Positions 7,965 to 16,214 of a stretch of 64,000 nt of DNA are shown in pieces. The position numbers were made by a program, and so were the translations under genes. Each line of letters starts with the position of its first letter. Position 1 is the first letter of the stretch. Source of the stretch: AC-32 sp963813435 (GTDB lineage: Bacteria; Actinomycetota; Thermoleophilia; Gaiellales; Gaiellaceae); NCBI GenBank assembly GCA_963813435.1, contig CAWEYY010000003.1, positions 434,001 through 498,000 of the forward strand, written 5' to 3'. The notes under the pieces are model-generated. The model was not told where the DNA came from, made no database searches, and saw only the letters and a list, made by a program, of their open reading frames with translations.

Positions 7965-8775
7965 AGTCGTCGTCTACGTCACCCGCGAGCATCCTGAGAC
8001 CGGCTGGGACCAGCTTCTCGTCTTCGACCTCCCGGACGAGCCCGGGTACGTGAGCGTCGTCCCGGGCGGCCGGGTCGAGCCCGGCGAGAGCGTCGAGGAG
8101 ACCGCGGTTCGGGAGCTGCTCGAGGAGACCGGCCTCGAGGTGAAGCCGGTCCGCGAGCTCGGCGTGCTCGAGCAACCGAGCTGGCGCGTCCCGGGCGTGC
8201 GAGACGAGAACCACTTCGTGCACGCGAAGGTTGTCGGGCTGACGGAGGACGAGTGGATCCACAACCGGGCGTTCCACTGCCACTGGGTCCCGCTCCGCAG
8301 GGAAACGACTGTCTACGGCGAGCACGGCGCCCTGCTCCAGTCCGTCCTCCGCAAGCGGGTCGTCGGCTACGTCACGCGCGGGTCCGACCTGCTCGTCTTC
8401 GATCATGTGGGGATGCCCGAGACGCTCACGCAGGTGCCCGCCGGCCGCGTCGATCCCCACGAGAGCCTCGAGGAGGGCCTTCGGCGCGAGGTCGAGGAGG
8501 AGACCGGCGTCTCCGTCACCGTCGTGGGGGAGTTCGCCGGGCCGGAGGAGATCGCGCGTCTCTACGACACGGGCGGATTCCAGGAGAACCATGCGTTCCA
8601 TGCCGTTGCCGAGCCCGGCGGGCCCGATGTATGGGAGCACGCGGTGACCGGCGACGGGATGGACGCGGCATTCGTCTACGCCTGCCGCTGGGTGGCGCTC
8701 GCCGACTGTCCACCCCTTTGGGGGAGACGAGACCCCTTGGTCGAAAAGCTTCGTCGGTCGATAACGCCGTCATGA
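7948..8775 (+). CDS. Tandem (double) Nudix hydrolase
   Basis: About 275 residues with two complete Nudix boxes: GGRVEPGESVEETAVREL then LEETGLE (about 42-66), and GRVDPHESLEEGLRREV then EEETGV (about 167-189). Both fit G-x5-E-x7-R-E-U-x-E-E-x-G-U, so both halves can bind Mg2+ and hydrolyse nucleoside-diphosphate-linked substrates. The conserved first strands (LRVVVYVTREHPETGWDQLL) lie upstream of the first available GTG (8050), in frame and without ATG, GTG or TTG. A CTG at 7948 is therefore proposed as start, overlapping the previous gene. A start at 8050 would delete the first strands of domain 1. The stop overlaps the next ATG (ATGA). Confidence 0.75.
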   Translation: MNARLRVVVYVTREHPETGWDQLLVFDLPDEPGYVSVVPGGRVEPGESVEETAVRELLEETGLEVKPVRELGVLEQPSWRVPGVRDENHFVHAKVVGLTEDEWIHNRAFHCHWVPLRRETTVYGEHGALLQSVLRKRVVGYVTRGSDLLVFDHVGMPETLTQVPAGRVDPHESLEEGLRREVEEETGVSVTVVGEFAGPEEIARLYDTGGFQENHAFHAVAEPGGPDVWEHAVTGDGMDAAFVYACRWVALADCPPLWGRRDPLVEKLRRSITPS

Positions 8776-9686
8776 GCCGCCGCCTCCCGCTGCTCGCCCT
8801 CGCCTGTGTCCTCGCGCTCGGCGCGTCGTCCGCCGAGGCACTGCGCGTGCCGTCCGCCCCACGCTGCCCGATCTTCCCGAAGTCGAATCCCTGGAACCAG
8901 CGCGTCGACAAGCTCCCGGTTGCGCAGAACTCCACCGCGATCATCGACTCGATCGGCACCTCGACCGGCCTCCATGCGGACTTCGGCTCGGGCCTCTGGG
9001 AGGGCTCGAAGATCGGAATCCCGTTCGACGTGGTCACGAAGAAGACCCGCCGTTCGCAGGTCTCGTTCGAGTACAACGACGAGAGCGACCACGTCCGCTA
9101 CCCCATCCCCAAGCGCGTCCACATCGAGGGAGGCAGCGACCACCACGCGCTGCTGCTCGACAAGAACGCCTGTCGCCTCTACGAGCTCGGCGGGCTCCAG
9201 AAGCGCAACGGGCGCTGGCAGGCGTGGGCAGGCGCGACCTGGAACCTGCGCTCGAACAAGGTCCGGCCGGCCGGCTGGACGTCGGCCGACGCCGCGGGCC
9301 TGCCGATCTTCCCGGGGCTCGCCCGCTACGACGAGGCGAAGCGCGGCGTGATCGACCACGCCCTCCGCTTCACCGTTGAGAACTCGCGCCGCGCGTACCT
9401 CTACCCGGCCCGCCACTACGCGAGCGACCTGACCGCCTCCAACCTCCCGCCGATGGGCCTCCGCGTCCGGCTCAGGGCGAGCTTCGACATCCGGCCGTTC
9501 CCGCGCCAGGCCCGCATCGTGCTGCTCGCGCTCAAGCGCTACGGGATGATGGTCGCCGACAACGGCGCCAACTGGTACATCAGCGGCGCGCCCAGTCCCG
9601 GGTGGTCGAACGACCAGCTGCACACGCTCGGCCGGGTGACGGGCTCGAACTTCGAGGTCGTGGACACGTCCAAGCTCCGCCCCTAG
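8772..9686 (+). CDS. Secreted protein of unknown function
   Basis: A 304-residue exported protein. MSRRLPLLALACVLALG is a Sec signal peptide with probable cleavage after AEA (about residue 24). The mature part begins with PRCPIFPKSNPWNQRVDKLP, then RRSQVSFEYNDESDHVRYPI, EGGSDHHALLLD and a conserved tail SGAPSPGWSNDQLHTLGRV. The pattern resembles a family of secreted proteins common in Thermoleophilia and other soil actinobacteria, but no function is recognised. There are only two cysteines in the mature part, perhaps one disulfide. It is coupled to the Nudix gene by an ATGA overlap. Confidence 0.75.
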   Translation: MSRRLPLLALACVLALGASSAEALRVPSAPRCPIFPKSNPWNQRVDKLPVAQNSTAIIDSIGTSTGLHADFGSGLWEGSKIGIPFDVVTKKTRRSQVSFEYNDESDHVRYPIPKRVHIEGGSDHHALLLDKNACRLYELGGLQKRNGRWQAWAGATWNLRSNKVRPAGWTSADAAGLPIFPGLARYDEAKRGVIDHALRFTVENSRRAYLYPARHYASDLTASNLPPMGLRVRLRASFDIRPFPRQARIVLLALKRYGMMVADNGANWYISGAPSPGWSNDQLHTLGRVTGSNFEVVDTSKLRP

Positions 9687-9717
9687 GCTTCAGGTCGACA
9701 CGAACCGCGTCCTGGCC

Positions 9718-10359
9718 GTGGGACTTGCGATCGCCGCCGCTCTCCTCGGAACCGCGTGCGACTCGGCTCACCACGCGGCGACCGAAAGCACGCAGGCGCC
9801 TACACCACCAAAGAAGCAGGTCGGGTTCGACCCGGCCGTTTCCTCACGCGACGGGACGATGGTCGCGGTCGTGAGGCACGTCGGGAGAGCGTCCTACCTC
9901 GAGGTCGGCCGCGCCGGCCGGCCTCGGCGCACGATCCTCTACTGGCGCCCGGGTACCAGCTGGCCCCAGTTCAACGAGATCGCGTGGGCCTCGCCAAACA
10001 TGATCGTCTACGAGGACGGCGCCAATGTGAACACGGTCGACGTGCGCACGCGCCGTGTGCGCGCGATTGCGGCGGCTCAGGACTTCAACGTCTCCAGCGA
10101 CGGCCGCTGGGTCACCTGGTGGAGGGGTGGTGGTGAGTTCACGCCCCCGAACCCGGCCGGCATCGTGTCGATCACAGGCGACCAGTGCCTGGTGGTGCCC
10201 ACGCCGAAGAACGCGGGCGACATGGGCATCTACTTCCCCTATAGCAACACACGCCGCGTCTACTTCCTGCGCGAGTTCGACGATGGCACCGGCCGCACGA
10301 TGAGCCTCCCGGTGTCGAGCCTGCGGCAGGCTCCGCCGAGCGTCTGCCGCTCTTACTAG
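9718..10359 (+). CDS. Putative lipoprotein with beta-propeller-like repeats
   Basis: A 213-residue protein. VGLAIAAALLGTACDSA is a short signal with a weak lipobox (G-T-A-C) at about residue 14. The body contains SSRDGTMVAVVR, WASPNMIVYEDG and SSDGRWVTWWRGG, repeats that look like PD40/TolB-type propeller blades facing the periplasm or cell surface. The GTG is the only start after the upstream stop. It is convergent with the next gene, and both stop codons share CTAG at 10356-10359. Function unknown. Confidence 0.6.
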   Translation: MGLAIAAALLGTACDSAHHAATESTQAPTPPKKQVGFDPAVSSRDGTMVAVVRHVGRASYLEVGRAGRPRRTILYWRPGTSWPQFNEIAWASPNMIVYEDGANVNTVDVRTRRVRAIAAAQDFNVSSDGRWVTWWRGGGEFTPPNPAGIVSITGDQCLVVPTPKNAGDMGIYFPYSNTRRVYFLREFDDGTGRTMSLPVSSLRQAPPSVCRSY

Positions 10360-10616
10360 CGCGGATCGTCCCGGTCAATGTTCCAGTGGCGTCCGGCCGA
10401 GGCGAGCCACCTTCTGTCCTGGCCCGGAAGCATCGCGTAGCGGCTGATCATCCGCTGGCCACCCTCGGCGTCGCCGTAGAGGATGTCGACCGTGCAGTCC
10501 GCGTGCTCCTCGACCGCCGCGCGCGCTTCCGAGAACGCCGGCGACGACGGATCCCGGAACGATCTCTGCTCGCTCGCGAGCGCGGAGATCGTCACCCAGT
10601 CGGTCGCGAGCGCCAC
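10356..10616 (-). CDS. Small hypothetical protein
   Basis: 86 residues, not recognised. It reads VALATDWVTISALASEQRSF and ends HWNIDRDDPR, with no signal peptide, membrane segment or metal motif. It starts 4 nt after the LigD-type polymerase stop on the same strand, so it is probably the distal gene of that operon. Its TAG stop overlaps the convergent lipoprotein stop in a shared CTAG. Confidence 0.5.
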   Translation of the reverse strand: MALATDWVTISALASEQRSFRDPSSPAFSEARAAVEEHADCTVDILYGDAEGGQRMISRYAMLPGQDRRWLASAGRHWNIDRDDPR

Positions 10617-10620
10617 GCGG

Positions 10621-11544
10621 CTACTCCGCGTGCGCCCGCAGCGCTCGCAACGCCGGGCCGAGGGCCTGGCCGCCCCTCAGCACCGGCTCGAAGAGGTCGC
10701 CGTGCTTCTCGACGCGCTTCAAGGCGTCCTTCATGCCGTAGTCGCGCGGGCGCACCTTCTCGCCGAGCTCCTCCCAGTGCAGCGGAGTCGAGACGGGCGC
10801 TCCCGGCTTCGGCCGCACGGAGTACGCGGACGCGATCGTCTTCCCGTGGCCGTTCTGGCGATGGTCGACGAGCACGCCGCGCCGCTTCTTCTTCAGCCAC
10901 TCCGTCGTGACGAGGCCCGGGTTCTCGCGCTCGAGACCCCGCGAGACGAGCTCGGCCAGGTCATATGCGTCCGAGTACGAGTAGCGTCGCGCGATGGGCA
11001 GGAGCACGTGGATCCCGTCGGCGCCGCTCGTCTTCACGTAGGAGCGGAGCTCGAGCTGCTCGAGCGCCTCGCGGACGAGGTGCGCGACCCGGATCGCCTG
11101 GGTGAAGCCGTTTCGCGACTCGGGCGGATCGAGGTCGAAGACCACGTAGTCGGGCCGGTCCGGCTTGTCGACGCGCGAGTACCACGCGTTCATGTCGATG
11201 CAGTTCATCTGGACCATCCACACGACCGCGGCGGACTCGTTGACGAGCGCGAAGTCGACGAGCCGCGAGTCGCCCTCGCGCGGCCAGGTCCGGAACTGCC
11301 GGGTCGGAACCCACGACGGCTTGCCCTTCGGCGCCTGCTTTGCGAAGTACGGCCGGTCGTCGATGCCGTGCGGGTAGCGCTTGAGCGTGAACGGCCGGTC
11401 GCGGAGGTGCGGCACGATCGCCGGCCCGATCTCCGCGTAGTACTCGGCAAGGTCGCCCTTCGTGACGCCGTCGGCCGGAAAGAGCACACGGTCACCGCTC
11501 GTGAGCCGGACGTGGCGACGGCCGATGTGGATCTCATCGGTCAT
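10621..11544 (-). CDS. ligD: Stand-alone LigD polymerase/primase-domain protein
   Basis: A 307-residue polymerase domain of the LigD (PolDom, archaeo-eukaryotic primase) family, which fills gaps and adds nucleotides during non-homologous end joining. Seen motifs are DRVLFPADGVTKGDLAEYY (about 18-36), the catalytic DLDPP (about 136-140), SGADGIHVLLPI with the conserved His, and a C-terminal RPKPGAPVSTPLHWEEL. No ligase or phosphoesterase domain is attached and no ku gene is in the window, so it is a separate polymerase as in mycobacterial PolD1. The ATG overlaps the stop of the upstream methyltransferase (ATGA). Confidence 0.85.
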   Translation of the reverse strand: MTDEIHIGRRHVRLTSGDRVLFPADGVTKGDLAEYYAEIGPAIVPHLRDRPFTLKRYPHGIDDRPYFAKQAPKGKPSWVPTRQFRTWPREGDSRLVDFALVNESAAVVWMVQMNCIDMNAWYSRVDKPDRPDYVVFDLDPPESRNGFTQAIRVAHLVREALEQLELRSYVKTSGADGIHVLLPIARRYSYSDAYDLAELVSRGLERENPGLVTTEWLKKKRRGVLVDHRQNGHGKTIASAYSVRPKPGAPVSTPLHWEELGEKVRPRDYGMKDALKRVEKHGDLFEPVLRGGQALGPALRALRAHAE

Positions 11545-12257
11545 CGGGAAAGGCGCGTCCAGGTGAGCTCATGCCGTAGGGGCAACCGGTACGGGCCTTC
11601 GAGTAGCGGCCGAACGCGTGCGAACAAGTCGGCACGCTCGTCCACCGGGAGCGCCGCGAGCGAGCTCGTCGTCGAGTAGAGCGTGAGCAACGCCTCAGGG
11701 TCCACCGTCAGCTCCTCGCCTGCCCGCTCGTAGTGGAGCGGCTCGAACGGCGACGCTGCGAAGGCGTCGTCCCACGGCGGCCGGCGCTGCGCCCGGAAGC
11801 GCTCGTATGGCTCGCTGAGCAGCTCGAGCGCCGCCTCGGGCAGGGGCGGCTCGGTCTCCCACCAGTGCGTGGAGACGATTGCGACGCCGCCGCGCGGCCG
11901 AAGGACGCGGACGAGCTCCGGGATCGCCGCCGCAGGGTCGAACCAGTGGAACGCCTCGCCGACGAAGACGGCGTCGACGCTCTCATCGTCGAGCGGGATC
12001 GCCTCGGCACTCCCGGCGAGCGCTTCGCCGTGCACCGCCCGCATCCGCTCGTCCGGCTCGACGGCGACGACCTCGCGGAAGCGACGCGAGAGCTCGCGCG
12101 TCAGCCGTCCCGTGCCGGCCGCGAGGTCGAGGACGCGTGCGCTCGGATCGAGCTCCAGCACCTCCTGCGCACGGTCGAGCAACGGCTGCGAGTACGGCGG
12201 CCGGACGCGGTCGTACAACTCTGCGACGTTCCCGAAGCTGAGCGCGAGCTCAGGCAA
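11541..12257 (-). CDS. Class I SAM-dependent methyltransferase (third of three tandem copies)
   Basis: 238 residues. SAM-binding motif I VLDLAAGTGRLTREL (about 40-54), the acidic loop VVAVEPDERMRAV, motif EAIPLDDESVDAVFVGEAFHWF and VLRPRGGVAIVS are clear. The substrate is unknown. The proposed TTG start at 12257 overlaps the last codons of the preceding paralog by 8 nt and places ELYDRVRPPY, the conserved entry motif, near residue 13. Its stop overlaps the polymerase start. Confidence 0.8.
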   Translation of the reverse strand: MPELALSFGNVAELYDRVRPPYSQPLLDRAQEVLELDPSARVLDLAAGTGRLTRELSRRFREVVAVEPDERMRAVHGEALAGSAEAIPLDDESVDAVFVGEAFHWFDPAAAIPELVRVLRPRGGVAIVSTHWWETEPPLPEAALELLSEPYERFRAQRRPPWDDAFAASPFEPLHYERAGEELTVDPEALLTLYSTTSSLAALPVDERADLFARVRPLLEGPYRLPLRHELTWTRLSR

Positions 12258-13023
12258 GCCGCGTCCAGTACGCGACGACGCGGAACCGCTGGCGGGTCTC
12301 GTCGGGCAGAAGCACGCGCAGGCGGTCGGCGAAGGCCGTGCGGTCCTCCTCGGGCTGGACCGCGATCGAGCTGACCGAGAGCATCCGCGCGACGAACGTC
12401 TCGCGGTCGACGACGAGCTCATACTCGTACTCCTCCTCGCGCAGCTCCTCGAACGCCGACCCCGCGAACGCCTCGCGCCAGCGGCCGCTCAGCACTCGCG
12501 CCAATCCAGGAACACCCCCGCGCTCGAACGCCTCGTCCAGGAGCGCGTGGGCCTCCGGACCTAGCGGCGGATCCTCGTCCTGGAAGATGTTCCAGAAGAT
12601 CGCGAGCCGGCCGCGTGGCCGCAGCACGCGAGCGAGCTCCGCGAGCGTCTCGGTCGTGGCGAACCAGTGGAACGCCTCGCCCGTGAAGATCGCGTCCACT
12701 TCGTCATCTCGGAGCGGAATCGCCTCGGCGCTGCCGGGCAGCGACTCCGCTCCCGGAACGACCTCCTCCAGGACCGTGCGCATCGCGTCGTCTGGCTCGA
12801 CCGCGACCACGCGGGCAAACCGCGGGACGAGCGCGCGGGTGAGCTTGCCCGTGCCTGCGCCGAGGTCGAGCACGCTGGCTTCGCGCCCGAGGCCGATCTC
12901 GGCGATCACGCGGTCGACGAACTCGGCCGGCCACTCCGGTCGCCCCAGTTCGTACTCGCGCGCGGTGCGCCCAAACGCGTCGGGCGGCGCTTCCCTCGCC
13001 GGGCTCACCTGCGAATCGTCCAT
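12250..13023 (-). CDS. Class I SAM-dependent methyltransferase (second of three)
   Basis: 257 residues. Motif I VLDLGAGTGKLTRAL, VVAVEPDDAMRTVLE, EAIPLRDDEVDAIFTGEAFHWF and VLRPRGRLAIFWN match its two neighbours, so the three genes come from local duplication. It has a slightly longer N-terminus (MDDSQVSPAREAPPDA) and an acidic stretch ELREEEYEYEL. The ATG lies 19 nt inside the end of the upstream copy. Function is likely small-molecule methylation, substrate unknown. Confidence 0.82.
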   Translation of the reverse strand: MDDSQVSPAREAPPDAFGRTAREYELGRPEWPAEFVDRVIAEIGLGREASVLDLGAGTGKLTRALVPRFARVVAVEPDDAMRTVLEEVVPGAESLPGSAEAIPLRDDEVDAIFTGEAFHWFATTETLAELARVLRPRGRLAIFWNIFQDEDPPLGPEAHALLDEAFERGGVPGLARVLSGRWREAFAGSAFEELREEEYEYELVVDRETFVARMLSVSSIAVQPEEDRTAFADRLRVLLPDETRQRFRVVAYWTRLA

Positions 13024-13721
13024 CTGACGTTTGCCCGCATCGAGAACCGATACTCCTTGTCGGGGAGCATCGCGGCCAGCTCGGCGAGCACCTCCTCCCG
13101 GTCATCGCGGTTCGCGACCCAGCTCACGGAGGCGGCGAACGCGAGCGCGTCGCCGCGGCTGCTCACCTGCTCGTGGTCGACGAACGCCTCGGTCTCCTCG
13201 CCGAAGAGGCCTGACCGCTCCAGGATGTTCTCCTCGACCTCTGCGGGACGCATCGCCTCGCGGAGCTCTCCGAGCCGGTCTCGATAGGCCGGCGGAAGCG
13301 GTGATGGCTCATTCGCCTCATTCCAGAGCGTCGCGAGCACACCCCCCGGTCGAAGCACACGGGCGATCTCCGCCACGGCCGCGTCGTTCGCGAACCAGTG
13401 GAAGGACTGGCCTGCGAAGACCGCGTCCACCTCGCCGTCACCGAGCGGGATCCGCTCCGCCACTCCGGCGAGCGCCTCGGCCTCGGGCACGCGGGCCGTG
13501 AGGATCGCTCGCAGCTCGTCCAGCGGCTCCAGGGCGACGACGCGCCCGTAGCGTGCCGCGAGCACTCGCGTCAGCTTGCCCGTGCCCGCGCCGAGGTCGA
13601 GCGCCACCGAGTCGTCGACAACGGGCACGAGGTCGAGCACAGCCGCCGGCCAGCCCGGGCGCCCCCGCTCGTACTCCTCAGCCGCCCGCCGGAAGCTGCG
13701 TGCCTGTTCTCTCTCAGCCAA
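13005..13721 (-). CDS. Class I SAM-dependent methyltransferase (first of three)
   Basis: 238 residues. RRAAEEYERGRPGWPAAVLD is the entry motif, ALDLGAGTGKLTRVL motif I, VVALEPLDELRAIL the acidic loop, ERIPLGDGEVDAVFAGQSFHWF motif II and VLRPGGVLATLWNEAN motif III. The TTG start at 13721 overlaps the acyl-CoA dehydrogenase stop by 8 nt, the same arrangement as at 12257. The gene is therefore probably translated by coupling from the dehydrogenase mRNA. Confidence 0.82.
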   Translation of the reverse strand: MAEREQARSFRRAAEEYERGRPGWPAAVLDLVPVVDDSVALDLGAGTGKLTRVLAARYGRVVALEPLDELRAILTARVPEAEALAGVAERIPLGDGEVDAVFAGQSFHWFANDAAVAEIARVLRPGGVLATLWNEANEPSPLPPAYRDRLGELREAMRPAEVEENILERSGLFGEETEAFVDHEQVSSRGDALAFAASVSWVANRDDREEVLAELAAMLPDKEYRFSMRANVRWTIRR

Positions 13722-14895
13722 CGCCCGCGAGGAGGAAGTCGCGTGACTCCTTCAGCATCTGGCGCGCGATCACGAGTCGCTGGATCTGATTCGTGCCCTC
13801 GTAGATCTGCGTGATCTTGGCGTCGCGCATCATCCGCTCGACGGGGTACTCGGAGATGTAGCCATAGCCGCCGAGGATCTGGACGGCGTCGGTCGTGACC
13901 TCCATCGCGACGTCGGTGCAGAAGAGCTTGGCCATCGCCGAGATCTTCGTCAGCTCCGGCCCGTCGAACCCCTCGTCGATCATCTGCCCGCAGCGGTAGA
14001 GCAGCCCGCGGGCGGCCTCGCATTTCGTCTCCATGTCGGCGAGCGTGGCTGCGATCAGCTGGTGCTCGGCGATCGGCTTGCCCATCGTCTCGCGCGTCTT
14101 CGCGTACTCGAGCGCGTAGTCGGTCGCGCCCTGCGCGAGGCCCAGCCCCTGCGCGCCGATACCCGGCCGCGAGCGGTCGAGGATGCGCATCGCGATCCGG
14201 AAGCCCTCGCCCTCCTCGCCGAGCAGGTTCTCGGCCGGGACGCGGCAGTCGTTGAAGAAGATCTCGCCGGTGGTCGAGCCCTTGATCCCCATCTTCGGCT
14301 CGATGCGGCCGACCTCGAACCCGGGCGCGCTCGCCTCGACCATGAACGCCGAGATCCCCGAGTGGCCCGCCTCGGGGTCGGTCTTCGCGAAGACGGTGTA
14401 GAGCTCCGCGACGCCTGCGTTCGTGATGAAGCGCTTCGAGCCATTGAGGACGTACTCGCCGCCCTCGTGCCTCGCCTCGGTGCGCATCGCGGCCGAGTCC
14501 GAGCCCGAGCCCGGCTCGGTGAGCGCGTAGGCGATCAGCCACTCGCCGCTCGCCAGCCGCGGGAGGTAGCGCGCCTTCTGCTCGTCCGTGCCCGCGAGCT
14601 TGAGCCCGAGCGAGCCCAGCTCCTGGACGGCCAGGATCAGCCCGGTCGTCGCGCAGACCTTCGAAAGCTCCTCGATCGCGACGAGCACCATCAGCGCCCC
14701 GGTGCCGGTGCCGCTGTACTGCTCCTCGAACGGAAGCCCGAGCAGGTCGTGCTCGCGCATCAGCTCGACCATGTCCCAGGGGAACTCGGCCGACTTGTCG
14801 ATCTCGGCCGCGCGCGGGGCGACGCGCTCGCGCGCAAGCTCGCGGACGAGGTCGCGAATCTCGCGCTGCTCGGCGTTTAGCGGATCGCTCGGCAC
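13714..14895 (-). CDS. Acyl-CoA dehydrogenase
   Basis: A 393-residue FAD enzyme that introduces the alpha-beta double bond in acyl-CoA. It has AYALTEPGSGSDSAAM (FAD/substrate loop, about 127-142), WP-type region GGEYVLNGSKRFITNAG, and the C-terminal catalytic base within QIYEGTNQIQRLVIARQ (Glu at about 370), as in short/medium-chain enzymes. ILGGYGYISEYPVERMMRDAK is the second family signature. Length is normal. It is the first gene of the methyltransferase-polymerase run. GTG is chosen because TAGACT ends 6 nt upstream. An electron-transfer flavoprotein is not encoded nearby. Confidence 0.93.
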   Translation of the reverse strand: MPSDPLNAEQREIRDLVRELARERVAPRAAEIDKSAEFPWDMVELMREHDLLGLPFEEQYSGTGTGALMVLVAIEELSKVCATTGLILAVQELGSLGLKLAGTDEQKARYLPRLASGEWLIAYALTEPGSGSDSAAMRTEARHEGGEYVLNGSKRFITNAGVAELYTVFAKTDPEAGHSGISAFMVEASAPGFEVGRIEPKMGIKGSTTGEIFFNDCRVPAENLLGEEGEGFRIAMRILDRSRPGIGAQGLGLAQGATDYALEYAKTRETMGKPIAEHQLIAATLADMETKCEAARGLLYRCGQMIDEGFDGPELTKISAMAKLFCTDVAMEVTTDAVQILGGYGYISEYPVERMMRDAKITQIYEGTNQIQRLVIARQMLKESRDFLLAGVG

Positions 14896-14901
14896 GGGCT
14901 G

Positions 14902-14907
14902 AGTCTA
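14902..14907 (-). promoter_or_regulatory. Putative leaderless -10 (TAGACT) built on a stop codon
   Basis: TAGACT ends 6 nt before the GTG of the acyl-CoA dehydrogenase. Its TAG is the stop codon of the DUF1326 gene (14905-14907). Confidence 0.55.
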
Positions 14908-15513
14908 GCCCCGGTAGTCGAAATCGCTCTCGTAGCCGCAGTTGCCGCGGAAGGAGAACTCGAGCTCGCCGTCGCTCACCCCGAGGTTCTCGGCGATCAC
15001 CTCGCGGCCGGTGCGCTCGTGGCCCGGGATCACGCAGGTGACCGTCTCGTCGCTCTCGACCGGGTGCGCGACGCGGACCTCGACGAACCGCCCGGCGCGG
15101 AACCAGCCCCGCCCGGGCACGTGGTGGATCTCGATCTCGGCCGGCCGCACCGCCAGCATGTGGCTCGCCTTCCAGGCCCAGGGGAAGTGCTCCACCTGAG
15201 AGCCGGCCCAGTGGCCCGTGAAGATCCCCTCGAGCGCAGCGCGCTGAGCCTCGTCCGCACGCTCGTCGACGTAGAGGACGAAGCTCCACGGCGACCCTTC
15301 CTCGTCGTCGCTGTAGCGGGAGGCGAGCACGGCCCCGAGCCCGGCGAGGTCGACGCCGTCCGCGTGGCCGTCCTGGATCTGCCACGAGAGCGCGCCGAGG
15401 CAGATCCCGTACGTCGAGCGGCCGCCCATCGCCCCGTCGATCCGGCGGCACGGGCAGATCGCGTCGCAGTTGCACGACTCGAGGTAGGAGCCCGAGACGT
15501 GCCAGTCGCCCAT
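14905..15513 (-). CDS. DUF1326 domain protein
   Basis: 202 residues, matching DUF1326: it opens with GDWHVSGSYLESCNCDAICPCRR, carrying the conserved CNC-x4-CPC cysteines, and contains WKASHMLAVRPAEIEIHHVPG and FRGNCGYESDFDYRG. The cysteines suggest metal or haem-type ligand binding, but no function is established. Its ATG overlaps the stop of the GST gene by one base (TGATG), so the two are probably co-translated. Confidence 0.82.
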   Translation of the reverse strand: MGDWHVSGSYLESCNCDAICPCRRIDGAMGGRSTYGICLGALSWQIQDGHADGVDLAGLGAVLASRYSDDEEGSPWSFVLYVDERADEAQRAALEGIFTGHWAGSQVEHFPWAWKASHMLAVRPAEIEIHHVPGRGWFRAGRFVEVRVAHPVESDETVTCVIPGHERTGREVIAENLGVSDGELEFSFRGNCGYESDFDYRG

Positions 15514-16166
15514 CAGCCGTAGACCGAGCTTCCCACGCCCGGCCTCGCGTTCTCCGGGTAGGGCTCGAGGTCGTCCATGAAGCCCGGCTGCGCCTCGACG
15601 CGGGCGAGCCAGGCCCTGAAGGCCGGATAGGCGTCGAGGTCGAGGCCGGCCTCGGCGGCGACGTGCCCGTATGCGTAGACGGCGATGTCCGCAATTGTGT
15701 AGCGCCCGGCGGCCAGGAAGTCGTGCTCGGCCAGGTGCTGCTCGAGGAGCGCGAGCGCCGCTTCGGCGCCCTCACGCCTGCTGACCGCGTCAGGGTCGTC
15801 CGCCTTCAGGCGACCGGTCAGGAGCCGGAAGCGCAGGCCGCCCATGGTCATCATCACGTCGGTCTGCTCGAAGATCAGCCAGCGAACTACCTCGGCCAGG
15901 CTGGGGCGCTCGTCCGGGAGGAACTCGGTACCGCGGGCGAGGTAGAAGAGGATCGCGTTCGACTCGGTGACGAACGTGCCGTCCTCGAGCTCCAGCACGG
16001 GCGTGGCCCTGGCCGGGTTCTTCTCGGCGTACTCGGGGGTGAGCGTGTCGCCGCCGAAGATGTCGATCGAGATGCGCTCGTACGGACGCCCGAGCTGCGC
16101 GAGCAGCAGACGCACCTTGTAGCAGTTGCCCGAGGCGGCGTAGTCGTAGAGCTTCAGCGTCTCCAT
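15513..16166 (-). CDS. Glutathione S-transferase-like protein
   Basis: 217 residues with the thioredoxin-like N-terminal GST fold: LKLYDYAASGNCYKVRLLLA (Ser/Cys at the catalytic turn), ARATPVLELEDG (cis-Pro after Thr), VTESNAILFYLARG, and an all-helical C-terminal domain with AAGRYTIADIAVYAYGHVA. It conjugates or isomerises electrophiles. In actinobacteria, which usually lack glutathione, another thiol may be used. The ATG at 16166 is preferred over an upstream in-frame start because the family begins with this Met; a GATGAT hexamer lies 6 nt before it. Confidence 0.85.
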   Translation of the reverse strand: METLKLYDYAASGNCYKVRLLLAQLGRPYERISIDIFGGDTLTPEYAEKNPARATPVLELEDGTFVTESNAILFYLARGTEFLPDERPSLAEVVRWLIFEQTDVMMTMGGLRFRLLTGRLKADDPDAVSRREGAEAALALLEQHLAEHDFLAAGRYTIADIAVYAYGHVAAEAGLDLDAYPAFRAWLARVEAQPGFMDDLEPYPENARPGVGSSVYG

Positions 16167-16214
16167 CGGGCGATCATCCGACCGAACCCGGCGGCCGGTC
16201 AAGTGCGGCCTGGC

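Noticed and set aside
8050..8775. GTG at 8050 as the start of the Nudix gene
   Set aside because: It would remove the first strands of the first Nudix domain, which are encoded in frame directly upstream.
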